A stretch of DNA of 13,366 nucleotides from Kiritimatiellota bacterium (GCA_008636095.1 VSJD01000070.1:1-13366), one strand, 5' to 3'. Shown: positions 1-7,580, numbered from the stretch's first letter. Numbers and translations: made by a program. The notes: generated by a model from the letters alone, not told the origin.

Positions 1-324
1 AGCCTCCCAACGGGCGGCGGCCTTCGCTCCCGCACGCCGGCAGGATGTCGCGGATCAACTCCAGTACTTTTATAAAAACGCTAGCCGTATGAGCTACCGC
101 ACCTTCCTCCGCAAGGGCTATTTCATCGGTTCCGGCGCGGTCGAGGGTGCCTGTCGCCATATCGTCGCTCAACGCACCAAGCTCTCCGGTATGCGTTGGC
201 TCTGCACCGGAGCGGCGGACGTGCTCACGTTCCGCTGCCTGATTAAGAGCAATCTTTTTGACCACTACTGCAAATCTTGGCAGTGCGCCGCTTGACTCCC
301 TACCAACAAATTTGTCTTACACCC
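1..324 (+). mobile_element. Right part of an insertion sequence
   Basis: This is the transposase tail plus about 30 bp of non-coding DNA ending near GTCTTACACCC (314-324). That sequence resembles a terminal inverted repeat read outward, but the left end lies outside the window, so neither the repeat pair nor a target-site duplication can be checked. The right boundary is approximate. Beyond it begins one of the heptamer/palindrome repeats found throughout the window, so the element may have inserted next to or into such a repeat. Confidence 0.45.
2..295 (+). CDS. IS transposase, C-terminal fragment (ISKra4-like)
   Basis: The frame is open from the left edge, so the gene is cut by the window and its start is not visible; about 97 codons remain, ending with TGA at 293-295. 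The readable part contains the block GYFIGSGAVEGACRHIVAQR followed by TKLSGMRW and a GA..VL..RC segment. This is the typical C-terminal end of ISKra4-type DDE transposases, with the Glu of GSGAVEGAC in the position expected of the catalytic acid. The Tyr/Phe-rich stretch ahead of it (QYFYKNASRMSYRTF) also fits that family. No frameshift is seen in the visible part, so the element may be intact to the left. ISLre2/UPF0236-type transposases share a related GSGxxE block and are the main alternative. The family call is from motif recognition only. Confidence 0.75.
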   Translation, partial: ASQRAAAFAPARRQDVADQLQYFYKNASRMSYRTFLRKGYFIGSGAVEGACRHIVAQRTKLSGMRWLCTGAADVLTFRCLIKSNLFDHYCKSWQCAA

Positions 325-330
325 GTGGAC

Positions 331-388
331 GGACCCTCCTACGCCAAGGCGCTACGAAGGGCAGGCGACGGATGCCACACGCCAAACA
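331..388. repeat. Composite repeat: short palindrome plus heptamers
   Basis: An imperfect palindrome (CCTCCTACGCC ... AAGGGCAGG, about 337-366) is followed by 7-bp units GACGGAT, GCCACAC and GCCAAAC (367-387). The same order, a palindrome ending in GGCAGG/CCTGCC and then GACGGATGCC-type heptamers, recurs at 8244-8373 and 12148-12315. The repeat fills the gap between the insertion sequence and the end of the debranching-enzyme gene; nothing else is seen in 296-412. Confidence 0.55.
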
Positions 389-412
389 CCGGAATGAAGC
401 ACGTCCAATGCC

Positions 413-3400
413 TCAAACTTTTTCGCTGATCTGCTTCAACACGCGGTACAGTTCGGTCACGCCCCAAGCTTGGGCGTCACAGCCGCGCTGGGTGTGCGGG
501 TAATCGCCATCCACGATTTCCGGAATCTGGCCGAGGCAACCCCCCTTCATGAGCTGAGTGCTGCTGCCCAGCCACGCCAGCGCCGCGGAACGTCCGGCGC
601 TGCCGTGTACCTGGACCCAGGCTTCGCAGAACGATGGGAACAACCAGGTCCACGCCGTGCCGTTGTGATAGGCCGGCTTGCGGCGTGTATCTTCATCGCC
701 CTCGTACCGTCCCCAGTAAGGCCGCAGGGGATCGTTAAGGAGCTGGTCACCGAACGCGATGGGCTGGGGATATTCCACGGGCCGGTTGGAGAGTGTGCGG
801 ATTGCGCCGGGCACGAGCAGTTCTGTACATGCTTCCAGTACACGTTCGCCGATGGCTTTCTCAGACACTGCGCCTAAGGTCAGTACCAGGAGCTGATTGG
901 GCCGTAGAGCGTCGTCCGGCATGGCTTGTGCCGCGCTCTGGCCGGCGGCCGCGTGCAGGCAATCAGCAAAGTAGCCGCGTGCCTTGTTCCAGAAATACTG
1001 GCGGATGGATGCGCGCACGCGGTCGGCCAGTTCCCGCCAGGGCGTGGCGTGCTTATCCAAGCCGGCCAGGAACGAGCACGCCGCAAACCAGAGCGCCTGT
1101 ATTTCAATGGGGTAGCCTTCACGGGGTGAGCCGGCGGGATGGTTCGTATCCATCCACGTGAAATGGGCCGGACTGAAAATCAAGCCGCTCTTCGGATCCA
1201 TGCGAATTCCATTGGGCGTGCCCCGCCGATAGCCTTCGGCAATGGATTCCAGAACTTGTTGCAGGGTCCGCGGTCCGCAGCGCTCTGCCAACAGATCATG
1301 TTTATCCGCCTCCGGTGTCCGGCGTCTGGCGTCTGGCGTCTGGCGTCTGGCATCCGCGCAGGTGACAATAAACCACAAGGGTGCATCGGACGTATCCCGG
1401 TTCTTGGCATCGTCGCCATGAATCATGTTCGGCAACGTTCCATCCTGCTCGAATGCCGCAAACTGCTTGAGGATTGCCTTGACCTCCTCCGAACGTCCGG
1501 CGGTGATCAGGCCGCGCGCGCAGATAAAGGTGTCGCGGCCCCAGTCGAGGAACCAGGGATAACCGGCGATCACGGTTTTATGCGCGCCGCGCCGAACGAT
1601 AAACTGTCGCATAGCGCGCTCCAAAATATCCAGGAGTGGCGCGTCCGACGACGGAAGGCCCCGATTTTCCGAAAGTTGGGTCGGCGCAAGCGAAATTCGA
1701 GTATTTTCTTTTGGCGTTAAAATTTGCGCCAGCAACATCACCTCGGCGCCGCCGGCCAGAGGACAGCGAAAGTACCCGGGACTGAACAAATCGGAATCGG
1801 CGTTCATCCCGCGTTCGGCCTCCACGGGATGATGAACCATGTATTGCCATTCGGGCTCCGGCTGAAAGTTGCCGGTGGAAACAGCCACGCGTAACTGCCG
1901 GGTGGAGTCCGGCGCGAACGTGAAGCCATCGGCTTCCGGACGCACGGCGGCGGGCCAATCCCGTTCCGGGCCTAAGAATGCTTTGGTGTCCTCGTGGAAT
2001 GAACGGTCTTCGATGTCCGGCCGGATGATCAATTGCACGGTTTGGCCATCGGCCAGACAGTTTTCGGCATGTGTACAAGGCAACCGGCGAAACATCAGGC
2101 GTACGGCGTTTTGCCCGGGGATCATTTCGGCATGAATTTCGAGGAACACGGATTGTCCGAAACCGAACGGCACGCGGAAGCGCCATCGGCCCGCATTCTC
2201 GCCAAGGTGGAATGCCTGCAGACGGTCGATCGTAATGTCCTGGGAATAGCCTTGAAACACCAACCACGCGCGACAACGCGTCAGCATGATGCGCCGATCC
2301 TCGGGATAATCCGGGTTCAAGTTACCGGCCAGCAGGGCATCATACCGACTGCGCACTTCCGCCCACAGCACAGGTGCGCGCAACATGCCGCCGCGTCCGT
2401 TGGTGCTGAGGACCATGGGGTGTGTTCCGAGGAGTTCCTTGTGGGTGAACGCCAACGGCGCGCGCGACGCATCGCCCGGTGGCAGGAAGAACAGGGGAGC
2501 ATTTTCATGCCGGGTGCGTTCCAGTTTCTTATCATAAACGGAAAGCTTTAATTGGCCCGCGTGCGGCTCCAGCCGCGCGGCAGTGGGACAGAACAGGATA
2601 AAATGATGACCATCCGCGGCGGGGAGCGAATTTTGCTGCTGGACAACCCGCTTGCCCTCTTCGATCTGCGCGCGGAACGGCGCTGTCGCGCGCAGATAAA
2701 GGAAATGATGCGGTGGAATCATGACCTCGCGTTTCAAATCGCGCGGCCATTCCCAGGTAATGACTCTCGGTGCTGTTCCCGGCGCATCCTGGCGACGGCA
2801 GAAGGTACTCGGATTTTCCGCCAGTTCCGTTGCCAACCGGTCAGGATCCAGCGCGGAAAAATCACCCAGGCCACGACATGTCTTTATAATCTCAAGCGCC
2901 TTGGCGCGCAAACTCTGGTGCTGTACGACGTCCGGCGGCAAATAACAAGGCGCGCGCTCGGCGGCGAGGATCAGATCTAAATCGCGACGGTCCGGGGTAA
3001 GACACATAACCTCAGCTGGCGCCAGATCCAAACGCATGAGATCGCCCGATGAAGAGATGGTCACCGCGCGGCCAGTCAGCAAATCGGTTAACTCGCGATT
3101 CGCCAGGCCGGCATCGTCGGGATTCCACGCGACCGGTTGGGTCGCGCTGTCGTCCAGGTTGACCAGGACCAGGAGGCGCTGGTCGGTGGAGGGGGAAGTG
3201 CGCAGGAGCGCGATACTATTGCCATTGCCCTGGTGGATCAGGCGCAGGTGCGCATCGGCGAAGAAGGCAGGATGGGTCTGCAGGATGCAGTTCAGCCGCG
3301 CAATCCGGTCCACCTGGTTTTCGCTCGCGTCCCAGGCGAGCGAGGCGCGGCCGTGTACGTCAATTTTTTCGGTAGCATGCCATTCCACGCCGTTGGCAAA

Positions 3401-4738
3401 AGCGAATGCGCCGTTGCTGGAAAAGAGTGCCGAGAGTGCCGTGCGCATGCGGGCGTAGGGAATCGAGCGCGATGCCAGGCGGTTGTTGTCGTGCGTTTCG
3501 GCGAAGTGCACCAGGAGTCCGTCGGTTTCGGAAATACGGATAGCGTCCGGCAGGTAGGCCTCGATCTGCCGGCGGTCATAGTTCTGAAATAGTTCGGAGT
3601 AAGCCCAGTTCAAATTGGCGATGTTAAGGAGTGTCGTGGTGGTTTCAATCTTGCCGCCCAGGCCTTCGAGCAGAAAGAGCGTGTCGGGAAATTCGCGGCG
3701 TACAGTGGCGACGATGAATTCCCAGGCGGACACGGGAATCATATAGCCGGCGTCGCAGCGGAACCCGTCCACGCCGCGCCGGCACCAGGTCAGGAACACA
3801 TCTGCTAAATAATGCCACAACTCCACGTGCTGATGGTTGATCTCGGTTAAATCGCTCCATACCACGCTCCATGCGCCGGGCGAGCGGATCGTGCCGTCGG
3901 GTTCGCGCAGGAGCCAATCGGGATGTTCGGCGTGAATTTTGGCGGCCCAGCCGGTATGGTTGATGGCAATATCCAGAAAGAGACGCGCGCCGCGCGCGTG
4001 AACGGCGTCCACCAGCTCGCCAAACTGCTCCAGCGGCGTGGCCTTGGGGTCGAACTCGGCCAAGGCCGGGTCCACGTCCATGAAATCGAGCGCCGCATAG
4101 GGACTGCCAAACGTGCCCATGCGCCCGTAGACGGTTGGTGTGGGGTGAATGGGCAGGAGCATGAGCGACCGACAGTGCAGGCGGCCGATAATAAAATCCA
4201 ACTGACGGATAACATCACGGAACGTGCCCGAGGGCGGAATCACGGCGTAGTCATTGGCTTGCAGGGCCTGTATGCCTTTTGTTTGTCCCGGGGTGAAAGC
4301 CAGCGGTGTGCGCCGCTCCTGGCCGAACTGCCGGACAAACGCATTGTAAAGGCTGTTGGCACAGCAATATTCCGCCGGGTGAACATTGATTACGGTGTTC
4401 GTTCCTTCCGGCCAGCGGGGCTGACTTGTACCCTCCGGCAGGAACAGTGCTTTGGCCTCGAAATGACCGGATTCCAGCAATGGCAGGGTCAGGCGATAGA
4501 GCCGGTCATCAACCCGCGTCATGGGAATATCGAACCAGTCCTCGGCCAGGCGCTTCTGGTGCTCGGCGGCTTCACGGATGATTTCGCGGCGCGCGGTTTC
4601 GGCGTGGCCGATGTTGGTGCGTAGACGCGCTTCCCCCCGCTCCGGGCGTGACAATCGGAGCGTGAATTCAATCATATCGCCGCAAAAGGCCAGCCGGTGT
4701 TGTCCGGGAGAAGGTGTTTGTTCCAGGAGAGTGTTCAT
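413..4738 (-). CDS. Glycogen debranching enzyme, GH13 plus GH133-like (eukaryote-type layout)
   Basis: This large 1441-residue enzyme should remove glycogen branches in two steps: 4-alpha-glucanotransfer, then hydrolysis of the remaining alpha-1,6 glucose. The N-terminal half carries the four GH13 regions: LFLDIAINHTG (253-263), GVDGFRCDAGY with the presumed nucleophile Asp329 (322-332), LFLLEG with acid/base Glu358, and HFAETHDNNR with Asp417. The C-terminal part, about 1035-1441, is a GDE_C (alpha/alpha)6 domain with GYPWFLDWGRDTF (1059-1071), DTSDAPLWF (1115-1123), AYHNGTAWTW and IPEIVDGDYPHTQRGCDAQAWG. Asp1069 and Glu1407 are likely catalytic. Length and order resemble eukaryotic debranching enzyme (about 1500 residues) rather than bacterial GlgX. 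The start ATG has no clear Shine-Dalgarno; an internal ATG at residue 22 is no better. Residues 1129-1146 are repeat-derived. It stands alone, with no glg genes nearby. Confidence 0.93.
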   Translation of the reverse strand: MNTLLEQTPSPGQHRLAFCGDMIEFTLRLSRPERGEARLRTNIGHAETARREIIREAAEHQKRLAEDWFDIPMTRVDDRLYRLTLPLLESGHFEAKALFLPEGTSQPRWPEGTNTVINVHPAEYCCANSLYNAFVRQFGQERRTPLAFTPGQTKGIQALQANDYAVIPPSGTFRDVIRQLDFIIGRLHCRSLMLLPIHPTPTVYGRMGTFGSPYAALDFMDVDPALAEFDPKATPLEQFGELVDAVHARGARLFLDIAINHTGWAAKIHAEHPDWLLREPDGTIRSPGAWSVVWSDLTEINHQHVELWHYLADVFLTWCRRGVDGFRCDAGYMIPVSAWEFIVATVRREFPDTLFLLEGLGGKIETTTTLLNIANLNWAYSELFQNYDRRQIEAYLPDAIRISETDGLLVHFAETHDNNRLASRSIPYARMRTALSALFSSNGAFAFANGVEWHATEKIDVHGRASLAWDASENQVDRIARLNCILQTHPAFFADAHLRLIHQGNGNSIALLRTSPSTDQRLLVLVNLDDSATQPVAWNPDDAGLANRELTDLLTGRAVTISSSGDLMRLDLAPAEVMCLTPDRRDLDLILAAERAPCYLPPDVVQHQSLRAKALEIIKTCRGLGDFSALDPDRLATELAENPSTFCRRQDAPGTAPRVITWEWPRDLKREVMIPPHHFLYLRATAPFRAQIEEGKRVVQQQNSLPAADGHHFILFCPTAARLEPHAGQLKLSVYDKKLERTRHENAPLFFLPPGDASRAPLAFTHKELLGTHPMVLSTNGRGGMLRAPVLWAEVRSRYDALLAGNLNPDYPEDRRIMLTRCRAWLVFQGYSQDITIDRLQAFHLGENAGRWRFRVPFGFGQSVFLEIHAEMIPGQNAVRLMFRRLPCTHAENCLADGQTVQLIIRPDIEDRSFHEDTKAFLGPERDWPAAVRPEADGFTFAPDSTRQLRVAVSTGNFQPEPEWQYMVHHPVEAERGMNADSDLFSPGYFRCPLAGGAEVMLLAQILTPKENTRISLAPTQLSENRGLPSSDAPLLDILERAMRQFIVRRGAHKTVIAGYPWFLDWGRDTFICARGLITAGRSEEVKAILKQFAAFEQDGTLPNMIHGDDAKNRDTSDAPLWFIVTCADARRQTPDARRRTPEADKHDLLAERCGPRTLQQVLESIAEGYRRGTPNGIRMDPKSGLIFSPAHFTWMDTNHPAGSPREGYPIEIQALWFAACSFLAGLDKHATPWRELADRVRASIRQYFWNKARGYFADCLHAAAGQSAAQAMPDDALRPNQLLVLTLGAVSEKAIGERVLEACTELLVPGAIRTLSNRPVEYPQPIAFGDQLLNDPLRPYWGRYEGDEDTRRKPAYHNGTAWTWLFPSFCEAWVQVHGSAGRSAALAWLGSSTQLMKGGCLGQIPEIVDGDYPHTQRGCDAQAWGVTELYRVLKQISEKV
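1314..1355. repeat. Heptamer array inside the debranching-enzyme gene
   Basis: Six consecutive 7-bp units lie here: GGTGTCC, four exact copies of GGCGTCT, then GGCATCC. The total of 42 bp is a multiple of both 7 and 3, so the reading frame of the host gene is kept. On the coding strand the array encodes DARRQTPDARRRTP. It lies between DTSDAPLWF and the LLAERCGPRTL helix of the GDE_C domain, where family members usually have a short loop. Confidence 0.9.
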
Positions 4739-4777
4739 CGGGATTCATTGTGGCAGAGCTGGACGGGAAAAACGAGC

Positions 4778-4797
4778 TTTTTCGAAAAAACAGTATA
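4778..4797 (-). promoter_or_regulatory. Possible -10 box and operator for the debranching-enzyme gene
   Basis: Read on the minus strand, TATACT (4797-4792) is a good -10 hexamer about 55 bp upstream of the ATG, but no convincing -35 precedes it at 16-18 bp. Just downstream lies a perfect 12-bp palindrome, TTTTTCGAAAAA (4778-4789), placed where a repressor could block initiation. Both are predictions from sequence only. Confidence 0.35.
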
Positions 4798-4838
4798 AAT
4801 TACGTGTTTTGAGATTAGAATATTTTGGAAGAAAAAAA

Positions 4839-4867
4839 TTGACTCGAAGTGGATAGCGCCGTATATT
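4839..4867 (+). promoter_or_regulatory. Sigma70-type promoter for the DUF5684-like gene
   Basis: TTGACT (4839-4844) and TATATT (4862-4867) are separated by exactly 17 bp, close to the housekeeping sigma consensus. The surrounding DNA is much more AT-rich than the genes. A start near 4874 would give a leader of about 60 nt before the ATG at 4937, which is preceded by a strong ribosome binding site, AAAGGAGG (4924-4931), at 5-nt spacing. Confidence 0.7.
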
Positions 4868-4936
4868 ATTAAAAATTAAATATGATACTTTGGTAATCAA
4901 CGCAACCATCCGCAAAATGCAGGAAAGGAGGCCCGT

Positions 4937-5350
4937 ATGAATGATGAGGTCGTAACTGGCGGTTCTGGAATGTGTGGTGGTGGCATGGTGCCGTCACTAC
5001 TTATGACGATTATTTGGTTGGCTTTTAGCATCCTGATGATTGTCGCAATGTGGAAGGTATTTGTCAAGGCGGGGCGGCCGGGCTGGGCCGTGCTTATCCC
5101 GATTTACAATACTTACGTGTTCCTTAAAATCGCCGGCAAACCGGGCTGGTGGCTGATCTGGTTTTTCATCCCGCTCTTGAACCTTATCTTCGGGATTATC
5201 GCCACCGTGGCCTTTGCGCAGCGATTTGGCAAGGGTGCCGGATTTACGGTCGGCTTGATCTTTCTGCCGATCATATTCATTCCGATCCTGGCCTTCGGCG
5301 AGGCGCAGTATGTCGGTGAGGGAGCAAGTGCCCCGGTGACAACGCCCTGA
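4937..5350 (+). CDS. Small multi-pass membrane protein, DUF5684-like
   Basis: This 137-residue protein has a short Gly-rich N-terminus and three or four hydrophobic segments (about 20-40, 50-62, 71-95 and 104-121). The pattern KAGRPGWAVLIPIYNTYVF followed by KIAGKPGWWLIWFFIPLLN and AFAQRFGKG matches the DUF5684 family of small inner-membrane proteins, whose function is not established. Members are sometimes mislabelled as signal peptidase I, but no Ser/Lys catalytic dyad motif is visible here. The start is well supported by AAAGGAGG 5 nt upstream and a near-consensus promoter. The gene appears monocistronic because a strong hairpin follows at 5389-5419. The neighbours give no functional clue. 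Confidence 0.85.
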   Translation: MNDEVVTGGSGMCGGGMVPSLLMTIIWLAFSILMIVAMWKVFVKAGRPGWAVLIPIYNTYVFLKIAGKPGWWLIWFFIPLLNLIFGIIATVAFAQRFGKGAGFTVGLIFLPIIFIPILAFGEAQYVGEGASAPVTTP

Positions 5351-5388
5351 TAAATATGCGTAATGGAAAGTGCTGTATTTCGTTCGAC

Positions 5389-5426
5389 GGGTGGGCGGCT
5401 GGTGTAAGGCCGCCCACCCTTGTTTA
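5389..5426 (+). terminator. Rho-independent-type terminator hairpin
   Basis: A perfect 11-bp stem, GGGTGGGCGGC (5389-5399) and GCCGCCCACCC (5409-5419), encloses a 9-nt loop and is followed by TTGTTTA. The U-tract is short and interrupted, but the stem is very GC-rich. It lies about 40 bp past the DUF5684-like stop codon. Confidence 0.75.
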
Positions 5427-5499
5427 GGTGAGGATTTTGGTTGCCCTCCGATCTTGACTTCATGGCCGTTGTTTGATGGGATAGGGTCCATGTACGGGT

Positions 5500-5709
5500 A
5501 TGATATCATCCGGGATTTTTTCATCAAGGGCGGGCCGGGTCTCTGGCCGCGCCCGCCGATGCGAAGTGGCTCGTTCGAGCGGGTATCCTGCGCTGGACGA
5601 AGCGGCCATGGATGCTGCCCGGCGTGCGCGTTACGTATCCATGCGGCCGGGCGCCTGGCGCGCCGAGACCGAGACAACGCTGACCTTCCGGTTTAAGTTG
5701 ACGGAATAA
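5500..5709 (+). pseudogene. TonB C-terminal domain remnant
   Basis: About 45 residues match the end of a TonB C-terminal domain: GRVSG, then VARSSGYPALDEAAMDAARR, then ETETTLTFRFKL to the TAA stop. SSGYPxLDxAAxxAxRR is the hallmark of that domain. The proline-rich spacer, the N-terminal membrane anchor and the first half of the domain are missing. The frame is closed by a TAG at 5482-5484, and no ribosome binding site precedes the ATG at 5500. I read this as the decayed 3' end of a tonB-like gene. An intact short protein is less likely, because the fragment lacks anything to energise an outer-membrane transporter. Confidence 0.65.
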
Positions 5710-5736
5710 TTTTATTGATGGCATCGTAACTGCTCC

Positions 5737-6429
5737 ATGACCACGGTAATAATTTATAGCATCTGCGGCATCCTCGCGTATTTGCTGGGCGCCATTCCCT
5801 TTGGTCTTCTGATCGCACGGGCCAATGGCGTGGATATCCGCGCGGTCGGCAGTGGGAACATTGGCGCCACCAATGTGTTCCGCGCGCTTGGCAAAGGTTG
5901 GGGCATTTTGGCGTTTGCCTGCGATGCCTTGAAAGGATTTATTTCGGCCAGCGTGTTTCCATTTTTGGCCAAAACGCTCTGGGCGTTCGATGGCGCTGCC
6001 GTTCTGCCGCTGGTTTGTGCCTGCCTTGCGATTGCCGGGCATAACTGGCCGGTGTATTTACGATTCAAGGGCGGTAAAGGTGTGGCCACCAGCGTGGGTG
6101 CGCTGATAGGCCTCGCGCCCGTGGCGGCTGGCGTCGGTCTGTTGACCTGGGCACTGGTTTTTGTGGCGACCCGTTACGTTTCGTTGGCGTCCATCGTGGC
6201 CGCCATCATAGTCGCCGGGGTGGTCTGGTTTTTTTATGCCCAAACGGGCATCCTTTTGCCGGTCGTGTTGACGGTGCTGAGCGCCCTGGTCATCTGGCGG
6301 CATAAGGGTAATATCCAGCGGTTGCTTCATGGCGCCGAGAATCGGTTTGAATTTAAAAAAAGACAGGAGGGTTCCAGTGTTCACGGTTCAACGGTTGGGA
6401 AAGTCGAAAGAAAAATCAGTAACCGCTGA
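5737..6429 (+). CDS. plsY: Acyl-phosphate:glycerol-3-phosphate acyltransferase PlsY
   Basis: PlsY transfers an acyl group from acyl-phosphate to glycerol-3-phosphate in the inner membrane, the first committed acylation of phospholipid synthesis. All three conserved cytoplasmic loops are present: SGNIGATNVFR (39-49), GHNWPVYLRFKGGKG (101-115), and RHKGNIQRLLHGAENRF (188-204), where most members have GTE rather than GAE. Five hydrophobic segments fit the known topology. The family usually ends shortly after the third loop. Here about 20 extra residues (from about 211) are encoded partly by heptamer repeat DNA that runs through the stop codon. No clear Shine-Dalgarno precedes the ATG. gpsA follows 36 bp later, so the enzyme making the substrate is next to the one using it. 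Confidence 0.95.
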   Translation: MTTVIIYSICGILAYLLGAIPFGLLIARANGVDIRAVGSGNIGATNVFRALGKGWGILAFACDALKGFISASVFPFLAKTLWAFDGAAVLPLVCACLAIAGHNWPVYLRFKGGKGVATSVGALIGLAPVAAGVGLLTWALVFVATRYVSLASIVAAIIVAGVVWFFYAQTGILLPVVLTVLSALVIWRHKGNIQRLLHGAENRFEFKKRQEGSSVHGSTVGKVERKISNR

Positions 6430-6455
6430 ACCTCATAACCGTTGAACCTTGGAAC
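6379..6455. repeat. Heptamer repeats across the plsY stop and plsY-gpsA gap
   Basis: Two arrays lie here: GTTCACG, GTTCAAC, GGTTGGG (6379-6399), and AACCGCT, GAACCTC, ATAACCG, TTGAACC, TTGGAAC (6421-6455). The second covers the plsY stop codon (6427-6429) and ends 10 bp before the gpsA ATG. The first reads GGTTCAA and the second TTGAACC, so they are roughly inverted relative to each other. Confidence 0.65.
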
Positions 6456-6465
6456 CTTTTAAGAC

Positions 6466-7461
6466 ATGCATCGCATTGCCATACTGGGTGACGGCGGGTG
6501 GGGGACAGCGCTCGGCTTGCTCCTTATTAAACAAGGGGCTGCCGTGCGCATCTGGGGTCCTTTCCCCGAGTATATCGAGCGTCTGCAACGCGAACGCGAG
6601 AACAAGCTGTTCTTGCCGGGCGTGCCGTTGCCGGAAACCCTGCATTGGACGGCTGACCGGGACGAGGCCGTGGCCGGGGCCGAGGTCGTCATCCTGGCCT
6701 CGCCATCCAAGTATTACCGGAGTGTCCTTGAATCGTTCGTCGGCAAGTTGCCGTCGGATTGCGCGCTCTTAAGCGTAAGCAAGGGCCTGGATACCGCCAC
6801 GCGTCGGCGTCTTACGGAGGTGGCCGGTGAAGTGCTCGGGCACAAGTCAGTGGCCGTATTGTCCGGACCAAGTCACGCGGAAGAGGTGGCACGGGGAGTA
6901 CCGACTGCCGTCGTAATTGCCTGTGCGGATCACTCTCGGGCGCATGCCCTGCAGAAGATTATGACAAACCAGCTTTTCCGGGTATATACGTCCGAGGATG
7001 TCGTTGGCGTCGAACTGGGCGGCGCTTTTAAAAACATCATGGCCATTGCAACGGGCGTTAGTGACGGGCTCGGCTTTGGCGATAACACGCGCGCCGCGCT
7101 CATGACGCGCGGCCTGGCGGAAATGACGCGCTTAGGCGTGGCGTTAGGCGCACGTCCCGAAACTTTTGCCGGTTTGAGCGGCCTTGGCGACCTGATTGTC
7201 ACTTGTACGAGCCGCTTGAGCCGGAACCACTTGGTGGGCGAGCGGCTGGGGCACGGGGAAACGTTGGATCAGATTGTCGGCAGTATGTGCCAGGTGGCGG
7301 AAGGCGTAACGACCTGCGCCATTGCCCGAGCGCTGGCCCGTGAGCGCGGCGTGCGCACCCCGATTACGGATGAAGTCCATGCCATGCTCCATGAGGGTCG
7401 GAGCCCTGCCAAGGCCGTGAAAACCCTCATGACCCGCGATGCCCGCCAGGAGAGAGACTAA
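6466..7461 (+). CDS. gpsA: NAD(P)-dependent glycerol-3-phosphate dehydrogenase
   Basis: GpsA reduces dihydroxyacetone phosphate to sn-glycerol-3-phosphate in the cytoplasm, supplying the backbone for phospholipids. The 331-residue length is normal. The Rossmann nucleotide-binding motif is IAILGDGGWGTALGLLL (4-20), with Asp in place of the more common Ala of GAGSWGTA. Other family blocks are SVSKGLDT (103-110), VLSGPSHAEEVARGVPT (131-147), GGAFKNIMAIATG with the presumed catalytic Lys189, DNTRAALMTRGLAEM (206-220) and GLSGLGDLIVTCTSRLSRN (236-254). No Shine-Dalgarno is visible; the expected position is occupied by the edge of a heptamer array, so translation may depend on the upstream plsY transcript and ribosomes. 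The gene ends close to a repeat region and is convergent with the TPR gene. Confidence 0.96.
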   Translation: MHRIAILGDGGWGTALGLLLIKQGAAVRIWGPFPEYIERLQRERENKLFLPGVPLPETLHWTADRDEAVAGAEVVILASPSKYYRSVLESFVGKLPSDCALLSVSKGLDTATRRRLTEVAGEVLGHKSVAVLSGPSHAEEVARGVPTAVVIACADHSRAHALQKIMTNQLFRVYTSEDVVGVELGGAFKNIMAIATGVSDGLGFGDNTRAALMTRGLAEMTRLGVALGARPETFAGLSGLGDLIVTCTSRLSRNHLVGERLGHGETLDQIVGSMCQVAEGVTTCAIARALARERGVRTPITDEVHAMLHEGRSPAKAVKTLMTRDARQERD

Positions 7462-7463
7462 CT

Positions 7464-7580
7464 ATTTCCGATTTCCGACTCGCCTGGGCGAAGCGTTCCG
7501 GCGGAGCTTGGTTGCTGATTTTCTATTTCAAAACAGTTCCTACACGTTCTTACGCCCACACTCCCATACACTTTTTACAA
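7464..7580. repeat. Repeat-rich gap between gpsA and the TPR gene
   Basis: Units ATTTCCG, ATTTCCG (about 7465-7478) are followed by a GC-rich palindrome-like piece, GCCTGGGCGAAGCG to CGGCGGAG (about 7481-7506). A looser stretch of degenerate 7-bp units, TTCCTAC, ACGTTCT, TACGCCC, ACACTCC, CATACAC, follows at about 7538-7572. No clear rho-independent terminator is seen for either convergent gene. Confidence 0.5.

Noticed and set aside
1..324. Complete insertion sequence with both ends
   Set aside because: The left end and most of the transposase are outside the window, so inverted repeats and target duplication cannot be paired.
470..1720. Plus-strand reading frames opposite the debranching-enzyme gene
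   Set aside because: These are antisense shadows in GC-rich coding DNA, with no family motifs and compositionally odd proteins; similar frames opposite gspL, gpsA and the TPR gene were rejected for the same reason.
4937..5350. Signal peptidase I
   Set aside because: The GWAVLIPIYN stretch is often mislabelled this way, but no catalytic Ser-Lys motif is present.
5389..5419. Riboswitch or structured RNA ahead of plsY
   Set aside because: The hairpin is a simple perfect 11-bp stem with a small loop, just after a stop codon and over 300 bp from plsY; a terminator explains it better.
5500..5509. Perfect palindrome ATGATATCAT as an operator
   Set aside because: It is only 10 bp, has no nearby promoter or intact gene to control, and overlaps the TonB remnant.
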